Below are positions 10,274-20,266 of a DNA stretch of 64,000 nucleotides, in pieces. Under the pieces are notes generated by a model that made no database searches, was not told the origin of the DNA, and saw only the letters and a list, made by a program, of their open reading frames with translations. Location: the NCBI GenBank assembly GCA_900618795.1, contig UYJD01000005.1, positions 899,644 to 963,643 on the forward strand. The letters are read 5' to 3'. How positions within the stretch are numbered: the stretch's first letter is position 1; each line of letters starts with the position of its first letter. This stretch comes from Cyanodermella asteris. Lineage: Eukaryota; Ascomycota; Lecanoromycetes; Ostropales; Stictidaceae. The position numbers and the translations under genes were made by a program.

Positions 10274-11665
10274 AGGGAATGGGGTGTTCGCACGATGAGG
10301 TTACGAATGTACAATATTGCTTCCCAGAAGATGAGGGATAATTATGCCAGAAAGGATTTAATGAGTGAAATAGCTGGACACCCGAAGACTCATGTTCATC
10401 AACAGAGACACGGTTTCCCTAATGTATGATTATCCATGCACGGTATTGAACTAGTGAGATAGTAAGCGGCATGCGTCGAATAGAGTGGCTAGCAGCCGCC
10501 CCGGCGGCGTTTCACCAAACGAAGTAAGACAACGTGTTTACACATTTTCGAATTATGCGGCTACGGGACCGCGGTGACCGTCCTCACACACAAGATAGGA
10601 GACAAGGAGTCGTTGCCGGTGTTCCGCTAATGCCAACTAAATACCTGGTTAAATACCCGGTGTAGATATCTGGCAGAGTGCCCAGCCAAATACCCAGCTA
10701 AGTATCCAGCTCAATGTCCAACCAAGTACTTAGCTAAGTACCCAGCCACGTATCTACTTGGGTACCTATTTCACTAGCTAGCCTGCTCCCTAGATATACG
10801 ATAAATGTAGTGCATGCATTAGGAGAAGCAATTTTCCAAATGACGAAGCACGCTGGCAAAGACTTCTTTCCACCAGCCTTGCACATAAGATATACAGGAC
10901 CGAGGATTAGCCATGGCAAATTCGCGTATCTCACGACCAGCGCTCATCAGTCTTGTCAGTCTTTGGCCAGACTGCAGTCAGTGTTGCGGTCATGCATATC
11001 GTACGGAGGGTGTTCCGCGGCGAAATTGCTGTGCGCCAGAACAACTCGACGATTGGATGGTCGAGAGAACTTGAAAGCGAACGGCAAGGCGAGATGGACA
11101 TGGGAGAATTGACGTCAAGAGTCCGAACGCTAAACCGGATAAGAAAGCACAGCTCCAGCATGCGCGCTTCATCGAGTAAAGATCGCTGATGATTTGCCTG
11201 ATCGGGCGCATTCTTCTCCCCACGGCCTGCCTCTTCAGACCGAGAGAGCTCAGCTCTGCACCAACACACTTCAAGTCTGGACCTCCATTCCACGATACCT
11301 GCCAACACCTCTTGCAGCTCCCTTTGAATGATGCACGCTGATGGGTGCTTTGATGCTTTTGCCGTAATTCTGACGAGTAAGGCCCCCCAGCTTTGCCGCA
11401 CCCCGAACGCTATTCCAAAAGCCCATCTCGCATCTTGCCATTCTCTCATCTATTCCCCATTCGTGCTGTTTGTGCTTGCCGATTTGCCTGTCAAGAGACC
11501 CTGTGCTGCATCTCCCTCTCAATAAGTACTCTGTGCCCTCTGCTCTAGCTTTCCGAGCTCCTTTCTGTACCGTCAAGTCTGTCGTGAGCCCGTGATTTGC
11601 TTCTTCTACCCCTCGCTTTCAATATCCAACAGCCAAATCACCACTTCGGTCATTCGATCCTCACG
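10274..11665. other. Intergenic region containing a 12-bp minisatellite
   Basis: About 1.4 kb between two plus-strand secreted-protein genes. Apart from the degenerate 12-bp repeat at 10639-10771 I see no gene. The final 250 bp are pyrimidine-rich, as expected for the promoter and 5' UTR of the gene at 11666. Confidence 0.6.
10639..10771 (+). repeat. Degenerate 12-bp minisatellite, about 11 units
   Basis: Eleven consecutive units around the consensus AARTACCCAGCT. All are 12 bp except one of 13 bp. The best-conserved units lie at about 10688-10747. Because 12 is a multiple of three, several central units read Lys-Tyr-Pro-Ala in one frame, but stop codons flank this stretch and there is no surrounding gene. 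Confidence 0.85.
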
Positions 11666-12628
11666 ATGCATTTCTCCAAGATCGCAGCTTTCCTGCCTCT
11701 TGCGGCCACTATGCCTCTCGAGAGCCGTCAGGCCGGGCTTTCCGCCAACGACGCCACCGTTCTCACTCTGGCTCACTACCTCGAGGACCTCGAGTACACC
11801 CTCTACTCTGGCGGCTGCAACAACTACACCGACGCGCAGTACGTGGCTGCCGGCTTCCCATCCGGTTTTCGCGACAACATCTGCCTGACCGCGCAGCAGG
11901 AGGACACTCACCGCAAGACCATCGCCACCGTCTTGAACTCCGCCGGCAAGTCTCCGGTGCCAATGTGCACCTACAGCTTCCCCTACAACAGCCCCGGCAG
12001 CTTCGTCGCGCTGGCCAACATGGTCACCACCGTCGGCATGGGCGCGTACCTGGGCGCAGCGCAGCTCGTCATGGACAACCCGACCATCCTGACCGAGGCG
12101 GCCGCTATCCTGACCGTCGAGTCGCGTCACAACTCGTACATCCGCGCCGGAGCAAAGGGAAGCCCGTTCCCCAGCCCGTTCGATACACCCCTGCCCGCGC
12201 TCTGGGTTTACAACCTCGCCCACACCTTCGTCGTCAGCTGCCCGCAGGAGCTGCCCAACCCTCCCTTCGTCCTCCTGCCCAAGCTCCAGCTTACCGCGCC
12301 CTCCGACAGCAACGCCATTCCGGACCCGGCTGCGCTGCAGAAGCCGTTGGCGTCCGGTACCTCGCTCGCTTTCAAATGGGACCCCAGCACCTTCTTCGTC
12401 TCCGTCGACCCGAATGCGCCGCTGTACATTGCGTTGATCAACCAGGACGTCATGCCGGTCTTCATGCAGGTGACCAAGACCGGCGCCGGATCCGGCACCA
12501 TTACCCTGCCGCAGGGACTCGGCAACGCGGCGTTTGCGGGTTTGACCACCTTCTCCGGTGGACTGAACGCTACTGAGCTTGCCATATACGGTACGCTGGC
12601 TGGTCCGCAGATCGTCCTCGTGTCCTAA
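11666..12628 (+). CDS. Secreted ferritin-like domain protein (Rds1-type stress-response family)
   Basis: Single-exon, 320 aa from the ATG at 11666. This start opens on MHFSKIAAFLPLAATMPLES, a plausible signal sequence. The next 150 residues form a ferritin-like four-helix region: LTLAHYLEDLEYTLYSGG supplies the first Glu-rich helix, QQEDTHRKTI the second, and LTVESRHNSYIRAG the metal-ligand-like Glu-x2-Arg-His helix. Residues beyond about 190 make a beta-rich C-terminal part of unknown role. Fungal relatives include Schizosaccharomyces pombe Rds1, induced by nutrient and other stresses. Metal binding is inferred only. No introns or damage. Confidence 0.85.
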   Translation: MHFSKIAAFLPLAATMPLESRQAGLSANDATVLTLAHYLEDLEYTLYSGGCNNYTDAQYVAAGFPSGFRDNICLTAQQEDTHRKTIATVLNSAGKSPVPMCTYSFPYNSPGSFVALANMVTTVGMGAYLGAAQLVMDNPTILTEAAAILTVESRHNSYIRAGAKGSPFPSPFDTPLPALWVYNLAHTFVVSCPQELPNPPFVLLPKLQLTAPSDSNAIPDPAALQKPLASGTSLAFKWDPSTFFVSVDPNAPLYIALINQDVMPVFMQVTKTGAGSGTITLPQGLGNAAFAGLTTFSGGLNATELAIYGTLAGPQIVLVS

Positions 12629-13294
12629 AGTGGAGGATGGTCGATTGCTGCGCGAACAGGGAAGGCGGAAAATTCACGGCAAATGTACGATTTGGAATGA
12701 AAATACGAAGGTGCTACACACTCGCTGTAGTGGGTTACGTCTGTTTTTATGATAGACGTCCTACAGCTACGAAATGGACACGGTCCTTTTAATGTAATAT
12801 CTTTGGCGAGCACGGCGTTTGTACATAATCTTTAATGACGCTGTTGTTTGATCCAATTCTGCACAAAACTTGAGTTCGCAAGATTATCTGCAATTTCCGT
12901 TATATATTCTGAGCTCGTATTGCGGATCGGCTCTCCACCGATCACAGAATACACCTTGTTAACCGATGTCTTGACTGCTGTAAGGCCTCACCATGCTATA
13001 TTTGGATCCGCATCGTCGAACCATGGAGGACGTTCAAAAAGGTGTCACATGTAATGATATCCGGCTTCAACATCCAGCCCGTTCAACTCATGTAATTAAA
13101 TTCCGCGCAAGCACCACGAATTTGGACATCGAATGGCATAGGTAAGTAGCACATTAAGGGACCTCTATTCATACACAATCGTAGTCGGGAACAAGTGGTC
13201 GGATGCTCCAGCCTCCGCTCACACCCGTAGTCGCACCCCTCAGAACCCACCGGGGAGGAAGCACCCTCGGCACGCCCCAACCCGTTAGACCGAA
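12629..13294. other. 3' intergenic region between convergent genes
   Basis: About 670 bp between the ferritin-like gene (plus) and EMC4 (minus). It is A/T-rich in its first half. It should hold the two 3' ends. No gene or repeat was seen. Confidence 0.6.
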
Positions 13295-14075
13295 TCAAAA
13301 AGCGAATATGGTGCTCTCCAAAGGCTGTCTCTCCGCCTCCCACGCCAACCAATCCGACCTCGTAGTCCTAGAATCCCACAGTCAGCAACCACCACCCCCA
13401 CCAGCACCACAAAACAAGAAAGAAAGCACGCAGTACTCACGGCAACAACCCCATCTGATTGACCTTCCAAACCCCCAACCCCAACGCCAGCAAATTCATC
13501 AACACGTACACTCCTTTGACCTGCAACAGCTTGCCCGCATTCCCCTCGGACTCGAACCGCGCAAACGTGGCATTGGTCGCCAGCAGCGCGGAGAACGGGT
13601 TCTTGAACAGCGTCCACACCATCATCATGCTGAAGATCTGCAGACTGTTCCCGGACATGTACATCATGATGGCGTTCATGGGCAGCGCCTTGGCGGGCCC
13701 GAAGGCGAGTTCCCAGGACTTTTTGAGCTTGAGGGCGTCCATTTCGGCGGGGGAGAGGGGCGGCCGGGTGGAGGGCGTTTTGCTGGCCATTTGCTGCTGT
13801 TTCTGTTTCCCGTGTTAGTAAATGTGGCTTTCGTTTTCGAACATGTAATTCTTTCGGGTTTGCGCGTGCTGGAAAAATCTGGTATGGGATCTTGGGCTTC
13901 AAGTGCTCCGGAGCGGCTCGATTGAGGGAGGGCCTTGGGGGTTTGTGTGGCTTACCTTGGACAGCGAGGAGGATGTGAAGCCGGGGGGATCGGGGATGTT
14001 GGAGGATGATTTTCGGGATTCGGGCGTTCGCATGATGTCTTTTGCCCATGAGGGCAATCTGGGATCGAGCGACAT
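13295..14075 (-). CDS. EMC4: ER membrane protein complex subunit 4 (EMC4)
   Basis: Three exons: 14075-13956, 13796-13441 and 13367-13295, with introns of 159 nt (13797-13955, GTAAGC) and 73 nt (13368-13440, GTGAGT). They give 182 aa. Exon 1 encodes MSLDPRLPSWAKDIM and SNIPDPPGFTSSSLSK, exon 2 LKLKKSWELAFGPAKALPMN and two membrane helices (MYMSGNSLQIFSMMMVW; VYVLMNLLALGLGVW), and exon 3 the family-typical tail TTRSDWLAWEAERQPLE. All three parts match the fungal EMC4 (DUF1077) layout. A model stopping at the TGA that follows GLLP reads straight through a good splice donor and loses the tail. EMC inserts tail-anchored and multipass proteins into the ER membrane. Confidence 0.92.
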
Positions 14076-14732
14076 CTTGTAGCGATGTTGTGCTTGGGAA
14101 AGGGTCGTAGAGATGAGAGGACGACAACAAGGGGGGGAACACTCCTGGGAGCCTTCAAGATGAATCAGATTACAGCCTCAAACGATGAGTGATGGTTCGT
14201 GTAAGGGGGGATGTTGTCCTCGTTGTTCTGGACTGCTTTCGATACAATGATGCACGGAGGTTACTAAAGTTCAATCATTTTCCGATGCGAGGTCGTTGCA
14301 TCGCGAGAAACGTGGCACTGCGATCTGATTGGCTGAGCGGCCACGTTCAACTCGCCCGCTTACACATCGAATTGCCGATACTCATCAGTATATTCAAGAC
14401 GCCGACGATTCCCCGACAATACAGCCTACATTGCGCTTGCAAGCATAGCGGTCTCGTTAGCTCGGCATTTTGGCACTCGAAACCAGGATTCGAAACAAAG
14501 ATTCGAAACACGATCCAACGACGAGTAACTTCCAATTTTCGCGCCACTTTCAGCTACGAAGCACCCGGGGATTAGTGCCTGTCGAGCCCTCGAAAGATGT
14601 GCTCTTAACGCACCGCTAATTGCACCCCGTGGTCTTGTGCTGAGGTGGAAGCCGACGTTGGCCGGGTATCAAGGTCGAGTCACAAAGCAGCAGCCGCCAT
14701 TCTGAGCAATCAAAGCCTTCAGGAACCGCGAT
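14076..14732. other. Divergent intergenic region between EMC4 and the adaptor beta subunit
   Basis: About 660 bp upstream of both genes. Nothing recognisable apart from the presumed promoters. Confidence 0.6.
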
Positions 14733-17239
14733 ATGAGCGACGCGAAATTATTTGCGAGGGTACGCACATTATCCCCCGTTGCTATTTGCTATTTCCGTAT
14801 GTTCATGCAATGTGGGCTGCGTCTATTGGGGAGGGACCGGCATCGAGACCGCTCAATGGTGTCTGATCTCAGCCGCACGAGGCTCTGGCCTGTTCGAACC
14901 GTGACTGCGCTGGAACTTGAGACCATGCGGAAGTGGACCCAATTAGCAATATGTAAAATCGCTGCGATACTGGCTCATTGACATCATGAATATGATTGGC
15001 CTCTCCGAAGCTAGAGATCGTGCTGACAATGGTTCTGCACAGGGCAAGGTGGCCGAGCTCCGCACCGAGCTGGCCAGTGGAAATGTCAAAAAGGACAAGA
15101 ACTTCAGTGCAAAAAAGATTGCTCTCAAGAAGATCGTCGCAAACATGACAATGAGCAATAATGATATGGTGGCTTTATTTCCCGACGTTGTCGGCTGCAT
15201 GAACATTCCGAGCTTGGAGATCAAGAAAATGTGAGTACATAGCAATGCGAATTGACGAAATGGAAGCCAAATGTCTCCGAATCGTTCTTGGAGAGATGGG
15301 ACTGTTGTTCATGGCTGCTGACATGAGTAGGTGTTATCTGTTTACGACGAATTATGCGCGAATGAAGCCCGACATTGCTGCGAAAGCTTTACCGTACCTA
15401 CTCCACGATATGGAAGACACGAATCCCTTGATCCGAGGCCTGGCATTGCGAACTCTATCCTATGTTCATGTTCGAGAGTTTGTCGAGGCTTGTGTGCCGG
15501 CAGCCAGGAGGCTGGTTCGAGACCCAGACCCATACGTTCGCAAGACCGCAGCAATGACCATCGCGAAGTTGTACGATCATGACCGCAATCTTGTCGAAAA
15601 GTCAGATCTCATCGACCGGCTTAACTCGATGCTGCGAGACGACAATTCTACCGTGGTATCACAAGCATTGGCCTCGCTAATGGACATCTGGGAACGAAGC
15701 GATACTATCAAGTTGACAATCGATTATCCGAGTGCTTCCAAGATCGTACAGATATTGCCAGAATGTTCGGAATGGGGACAGACGTACATTCTGGAGGCGC
15801 TGATGTCCTACGTCCCTCAAGACACGTCCGAGGCTCTTCTTCTCGCGGAACGAATCCTTCCTCGGCTTTCCCACTCCAACTCTGGCGTGGTGCTCACTTC
15901 GATGCGAGTGATGTTGTATCTCATGAACTACATCAATGATGAGCGGAAGATTGGGGATATGTGCAAAAAGATGTCTCCTCCGATCGTCACATTACTCGCC
16001 AAGCCTGCAGAAATTCAGTACCTCGCTCTCCGAAACGCGTTGCTCATACTGCAACGGAGACCCGAGGTCCTGCGAAATGACATTCGCGTTTTCTTCTGCA
16101 AATACAACGACCCAATCTACGTCAAAGTCACGAAATTGGAATTGATCTTCATGTTGGCGACGGAGGACAACATCCGCGAAGTGCTGAGCGAGCTGAGGGA
16201 ATACGCCACGGAAATCGATATTCACTTCGTCCGAAAAGCAGTTCGTGCGATAGGCAAGCTGGCCATCAAGATCGAACCTGCAGCAGAGGAATGTATCGGT
16301 GTGCTTCTGGATCTGGTCTCAACAAAAGTCAGCTATATCGTCCAAGAAGCAACCGTCGTCATTCGGAACATCTTCAGAAAATACCCCAACAGATATGAGT
16401 CCATCATCAAGACACTATGTGAGAACCTGGACTCCCTCGACGAACCGGAAGCGAAAGCCGCCATGATCTGGATCATTGGCCAGTACGCAGACCGCATCGA
16501 CAACTCCGACATCCTACTCGACGACTTCCTCTACTCCTTCCACGACGAGCCCGTCGAAGTTCAGCTCGCCCTCCTGACCGCCACCGTCAAGCTCTTCATC
16601 CAACGCCCGACAAAGGGCCAAGAACTCGTCCCCAAGCTCCTGAAATGGGCGACCGAAGAATCCGACAACCCCGACCTGCGCGACCGCGGCTTCATGTACT
16701 GGCGCCTCCTCTCATCCTCCGACCTCAACATCGCCCGCGAAATCGTCATGGGCGAGAAACCACCCATCACCGCCGAGTCCGAGAAGCTCGACGCCACGAC
16801 GCTGGAGGAAATGTGCTTGAACGTCGGTACACTTGCGACCGTCTACCTCAAACCCGTGCAGCAGGTCTTCCGTAACGCGCGACCAAAGAAACTTCAGGAC
16901 AGTCCCGCGTTGCAACGGCACAGAATTCCCGTCAGGCAGTCCATGATAATCTCGCCGAACACGACTCCGACGGCAAACGGAACGAGGACGGTGTCGGGCA
17001 GCCAACAGGGTAGCGGATCGTCAGCGCAGAGCCCGGCGGCTAATGCAGCGGAGGCGTATTTCGCGGGAATCGGCTCGCAGCAGATGGCGGCGATGAATTT
17101 GGGAGATGAGGGATTTGGTGGCGGCCCGACGGTGGGTGCGGCGGGTGAGAGGCAGTATGTGGTCAACCAAAACAATCCGGACCAGGTGTATGAACCGCAG
17201 TTGGGAGGTGGGAGCAATGGCGATCTGCTGAGCTTCTAG
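14733..17239 (+). CDS. AP-2 type adaptor complex large subunit beta
   Basis: Three exons: 14733-14759 (27 nt, MSDAKLFAR), 15043-15230 and 15331-17239, with introns of 283 nt and 100 nt. They give 707 aa. An adaptin N-terminal alpha-solenoid fills most of the chain: KKIALKKIVANMTMSNNDM, ALRTLSYVHVREFVEAC, ALMSYVPQDTSEAL, YNDPIYVKVTKLELIFML, IWIIGQYADRIDNSD, DNPDLRDRGFMYWRLLS. The last 120 residues are a disordered hinge, and there is no ear domain, as in other fungal beta subunits. The start MSDAKLFARGKVAELRTEL and the MSNNDMVALFPDVV segment point to the AP-2 (Apl1) paralogue rather than AP-1. That distinction is from memory and less certain than adaptin-beta identity. Role: clathrin-associated or polarity-linked endocytosis at the plasma membrane. 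Confidence 0.85.
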
Positions 17240-18158
17240 GGGCACGTTCATGCGTGGTAAAAGATCGGGTAATGTGGATTTTGATAGCGCGGCCAAGAAG
17301 CAAGTCGATCTTAGTATGGGACCTCAGCCCTACTTCCAAACAGCAAACTCACGATCAGGGTGCGCAGACAAGCGAGTTGTGCAACTGGCTGAACGACTCT
17401 ACTGGTTTACCTAACCGGTGGTGCTTATTGATTCATGGAGCGTTGATTAATATAAGCATACCGCCGCGGTGAAAATGACAGAGAAAGCCGCAGGTCGAAT
17501 AATAGCAGATTGCACTCTTCTCCCCGGGAACGGCGTTGTGGTAATTCAGTCGGTATTCAATGTATAGCTAAGCTTGACCTAAAGATCAAAAAGTCCGTGC
17601 AACACGGGTTTCTGGGACTTCCAGTTTTGTAGTCTCCGGGTTCGAATCCCGCTGAGCGCACGCTCCCTCTGCTCCCTTTGTTGCTTGTCTGTCAAGAAGG
17701 CTGGCTGGGCTCTGACTGAGTGACGGCGCCGAGAGAATGAGTCAATGGAGATGAAAGAATGGGCCGCGCTCAAGGGAAGTGAGGAGGGAACGGTTGAAAC
17801 GTGATCGAATGTCTAACAGCTTGCTCGAAGGGTATTTGTAGCCTTCTCATAATTTAACCCACTCTATCTCGAGATATTGAGCATTTGAGGGTCGAAGCCG
17901 TATGTTCATGAACATCTCTGAATATTCCTCATCCGAATCAGAACCCACGAAGAACGCCACGCTATGCCCGAGCTCTTACACAGCAGTTCCCGACACTGCT
18001 CCAAACGCAGTAACACCCAACAATTTTTAACAACCCACTCGAATGAGATCCTCCTGATCCAGATTGTAGTAAGGCCGATGCACTGATTGCTGGGAAACGG
18101 CTAATCATCGATAAAGATGGGCTACCTTCGCGTTCGCTGCTTCCACCATGACGCCCAA
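17240..18158. other. Intergenic region with a tRNA-like 3' remnant
   Basis: About 920 bp between convergent genes. It contains no supported ORF. The only structured element is the tRNA-like piece at 17565-17660. Confidence 0.55.
17565..17660 (+). other. tRNA-like remnant: B box and acceptor-like 3' end without a matching 5' half
   Basis: GGTTCGAATCC at 17639-17649 is a perfect RNA polymerase III B box. It sits in a four-pair T arm followed by TGAGCGCA, which looks like the 3' acceptor strand of a leucine- or serine-type tRNA. An A-box-like TAGCTAAGCTTG lies at 17565-17576. The complementary 5' acceptor GCGCTCA is not found upstream, and the anticodon arm cannot be folded convincingly. I call it a decayed or partial tRNA, not a working gene. 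Confidence 0.35.
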
Positions 18159-18821
18159 TCAGAGCCCCCTACCAGCCTCCCTCCTCTTCAACTCCTCCTG
18201 AATCTCCCCCAACAACGTCTTCAACTCCGCCGCACTATCCCCGTTCGGCTCAATGCCCAAACCCCTCACACACCACGTCTCGGCCTCGTCCAACCTCTTC
18301 ATCTCCATCAACGCTTTGACCCTCCTCCACCAAGCCTTGCCCTGCCCCGGCGCCGCCTTCAGCTCGATACTCGTCTCCGCATCCACCGCCGCCTCGGGCC
18401 AGTTCTGCAGCGCCAAGTGCGCTTGCGCCCGGTTGCTGTACAACAGACCCGCCTCTTCGCGCACAATCTGGCTGGGTTCCCAGCTGGGCCGCTTGGTCGC
18501 CATTTCGATTGCGATGTTGTAGCATTTGAGCACTTCGTGGTAGGCTTGCTGGGATTGTTGGGGGCCGGTGGTCTTTTTCGCGACGGCGGCGTTGCCTTGT
18601 TCCTTCATTTTTTGGATCATTTGGGAACGTTTGGGGTTTAGGGGCACGGGGGGTGGGGGCACGACTTGGTTGGGTTCGAGATCCTTTTGGAGGGAGCGGT
18701 GGATGTCGTTGAGGGCGCGGAGCTCTTCTTGGAATTCGCGGCTGTTGGTGAATTTGGGTGCGGAGACGGCTTTGCTTGATGGGTCGATTTCGAGGTGGTA
18801 TTGATCGAATGTGTCGGCCAT
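18159..18821 (-). CDS. SEC72: Sec72, TPR subunit of the Sec63 post-translational translocation complex
   Basis: Single-exon, 220 aa. The start MADTFDQYHLEIDPSSKAV is the fungal Sec72 signature, followed by PKFTNSREFQEELRALNDIH and the proline block NQVVPPPPVPLNPKRS. Residues from about 75 form TPR helices: REEAGLLYSNRAQAHLALQ, WPEAAVDAETSIELK, AWWRRVKALMEMKRLDEAE. Sec72, with Sec71, sits on the cytosolic face of the ER Sec62/63 complex and can receive Hsp70-bound precursors. The length is typical and nothing is broken. Confidence 0.92.
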   Translation of the reverse strand: MADTFDQYHLEIDPSSKAVSAPKFTNSREFQEELRALNDIHRSLQKDLEPNQVVPPPPVPLNPKRSQMIQKMKEQGNAAVAKKTTGPQQSQQAYHEVLKCYNIAIEMATKRPSWEPSQIVREEAGLLYSNRAQAHLALQNWPEAAVDAETSIELKAAPGQGKAWWRRVKALMEMKRLDEAETWCVRGLGIEPNGDSAAELKTLLGEIQEELKRREAGRGL

Positions 18822-19492
18822 GATGGCGGTGGTCTGTATGGAGTTGGGAGTCGGTGATCAGTTATGTGTTGATTTGGAGATAGGTGCCGTGTGGTATACA
18901 AGGAGCAGGGATGTAATGCGACGACAGGTGGGTTGATTATTCTTTGTGGAGGCCACCTTTGAACGTTTGGAACCGGACCAGCCAGATGTTTCCCGCGGAA
19001 TGAACTCCGCTGGTGCGCCGAGATCCCTTGTGAAGATCAATCTGAAAGTGAACTGAACAACATGTCATCTATGCATCGACATTCGCTGCCTCCGCGCAAT
19101 ACAAACGTCCCACATGCCCAATCAGAATGTCAGACCAGATGGCTGATCGATATGCATGACCGAGGACAACCACAATGGTCGGCCGCAATGCGCTCTCAAT
19201 GCTCGATCTTGTCTTGGTGAAATTTACCACTCGATTCAGTTCAGAGCGGACGATGGGAGTCATACTATGCCAGCGACCGATGAACCATGTCATTCAATGA
19301 CCTAGAGTACTGCCTGCATCCTTCTTGTCACTAACCAATACAGCACATTGCCATATGTCCTCCAACACGCCGCCACGCACCATGTCAAGTCGCACATCTC
19401 GACAAATATAACCTCCCAAACCCAGGTCCAATTCATTCCCGCCTCAGACCTGATCTTGACTTCACTTCCAACCCCTCTGTGACCGTTCAAAT
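18822..19492. other. Divergent intergenic region between SEC72 and the Nudix-like gene
   Basis: About 670 bp upstream of two divergent genes. No other feature was seen. Confidence 0.6.
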
Positions 19493-20125
19493 ATGTCAAT
19501 CTCGGCAAGATTCTTCTCCTACGCCCCCAATTTCTCCATCTCCAGCGCGACCTTGACTCTCAGCGACGACCAATCCAGGATCCTCCTCCTGAAGTGGTCC
19601 AAACTTGCCACACCCACCGGTTTCTCCCTCGTCCACAACTACACCATCCCACGGGGCCGCAAAGCCATCGACGAGAGCTTCGAAACCGCAGCCACACGTT
19701 ACACGTACGAGCAGACCGGCTACCAAGTCCAGCTTCAGCCTCGTGGGCTACCCACCTCGCAGTCCATCCCCAGCCACGACCTCGGCGCCTGGCGGTCTAC
19801 TGGTCAAGCGGTGCCGTTTCATACGGAGCCGATCGCCGTCTCGGGCCGCGAAGTCGACGGTGTACTGGATATTTGCTTTTGGAACGTTGGGGAGAGGGCG
19901 GACATGCCGTCGGCAAGGGAGCGATGGTTACAGGATGCGGGAGGAGAGGGGACTTTGGAGAAGGGAGAGAAGGTTGAGGGGGTTTGGGTCGATGTGAAGG
20001 ATGCGGAGGAGCTGCTGACGCATGAGGACAAATTGGTCTGTACGCGACTTTTTGAAGCTCTGCAGCTCGATGTTCGTGGGGATGACAGCTCTGGCAGTGG
20101 TGGGGCTGGTCCAAGTAAGAGATAG
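19493..20125 (+). CDS. Nudix-fold protein with an altered Nudix box
   Basis: Single-exon, 210 aa, beginning MSISARFFSYAPNFSISSAT. The Nudix-box position reads GRKAIDESFETAATRYTYEQ followed by TGY. Against the consensus Gx5Ex7REUxEExGU, the first Glu after Arg is Tyr and the last Glu is Gln, while one Glu is retained. The flanking fold (LTLSDDQSRILLLKW strand; VHNYTIPRGRKAI loop; VLDICFWNVGE strand) supports the family. Loss of two of the three metal-binding acids suggests weak or absent hydrolase activity, or a binding role. The substrate is unknown. The last 20 residues are a low-complexity Ser/Gly tail. Intronless. Confidence 0.75.
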   Translation: MSISARFFSYAPNFSISSATLTLSDDQSRILLLKWSKLATPTGFSLVHNYTIPRGRKAIDESFETAATRYTYEQTGYQVQLQPRGLPTSQSIPSHDLGAWRSTGQAVPFHTEPIAVSGREVDGVLDICFWNVGERADMPSARERWLQDAGGEGTLEKGEKVEGVWVDVKDAEELLTHEDKLVCTRLFEALQLDVRGDDSSGSGGAGPSKR

Positions 20126-20266
20126 GTTCATCCTGAGTCTAGCCGTAAAACGCGGCTTTGATGCATCCGAGCCCCTTTCCAATTTCAATCATGAGACCAC
20201 AGGCCACTCAGGAAACGCCTGTTTTTTCCCCTACACCTAACTCCTTTAAATTCTGTCCATCCCAGT

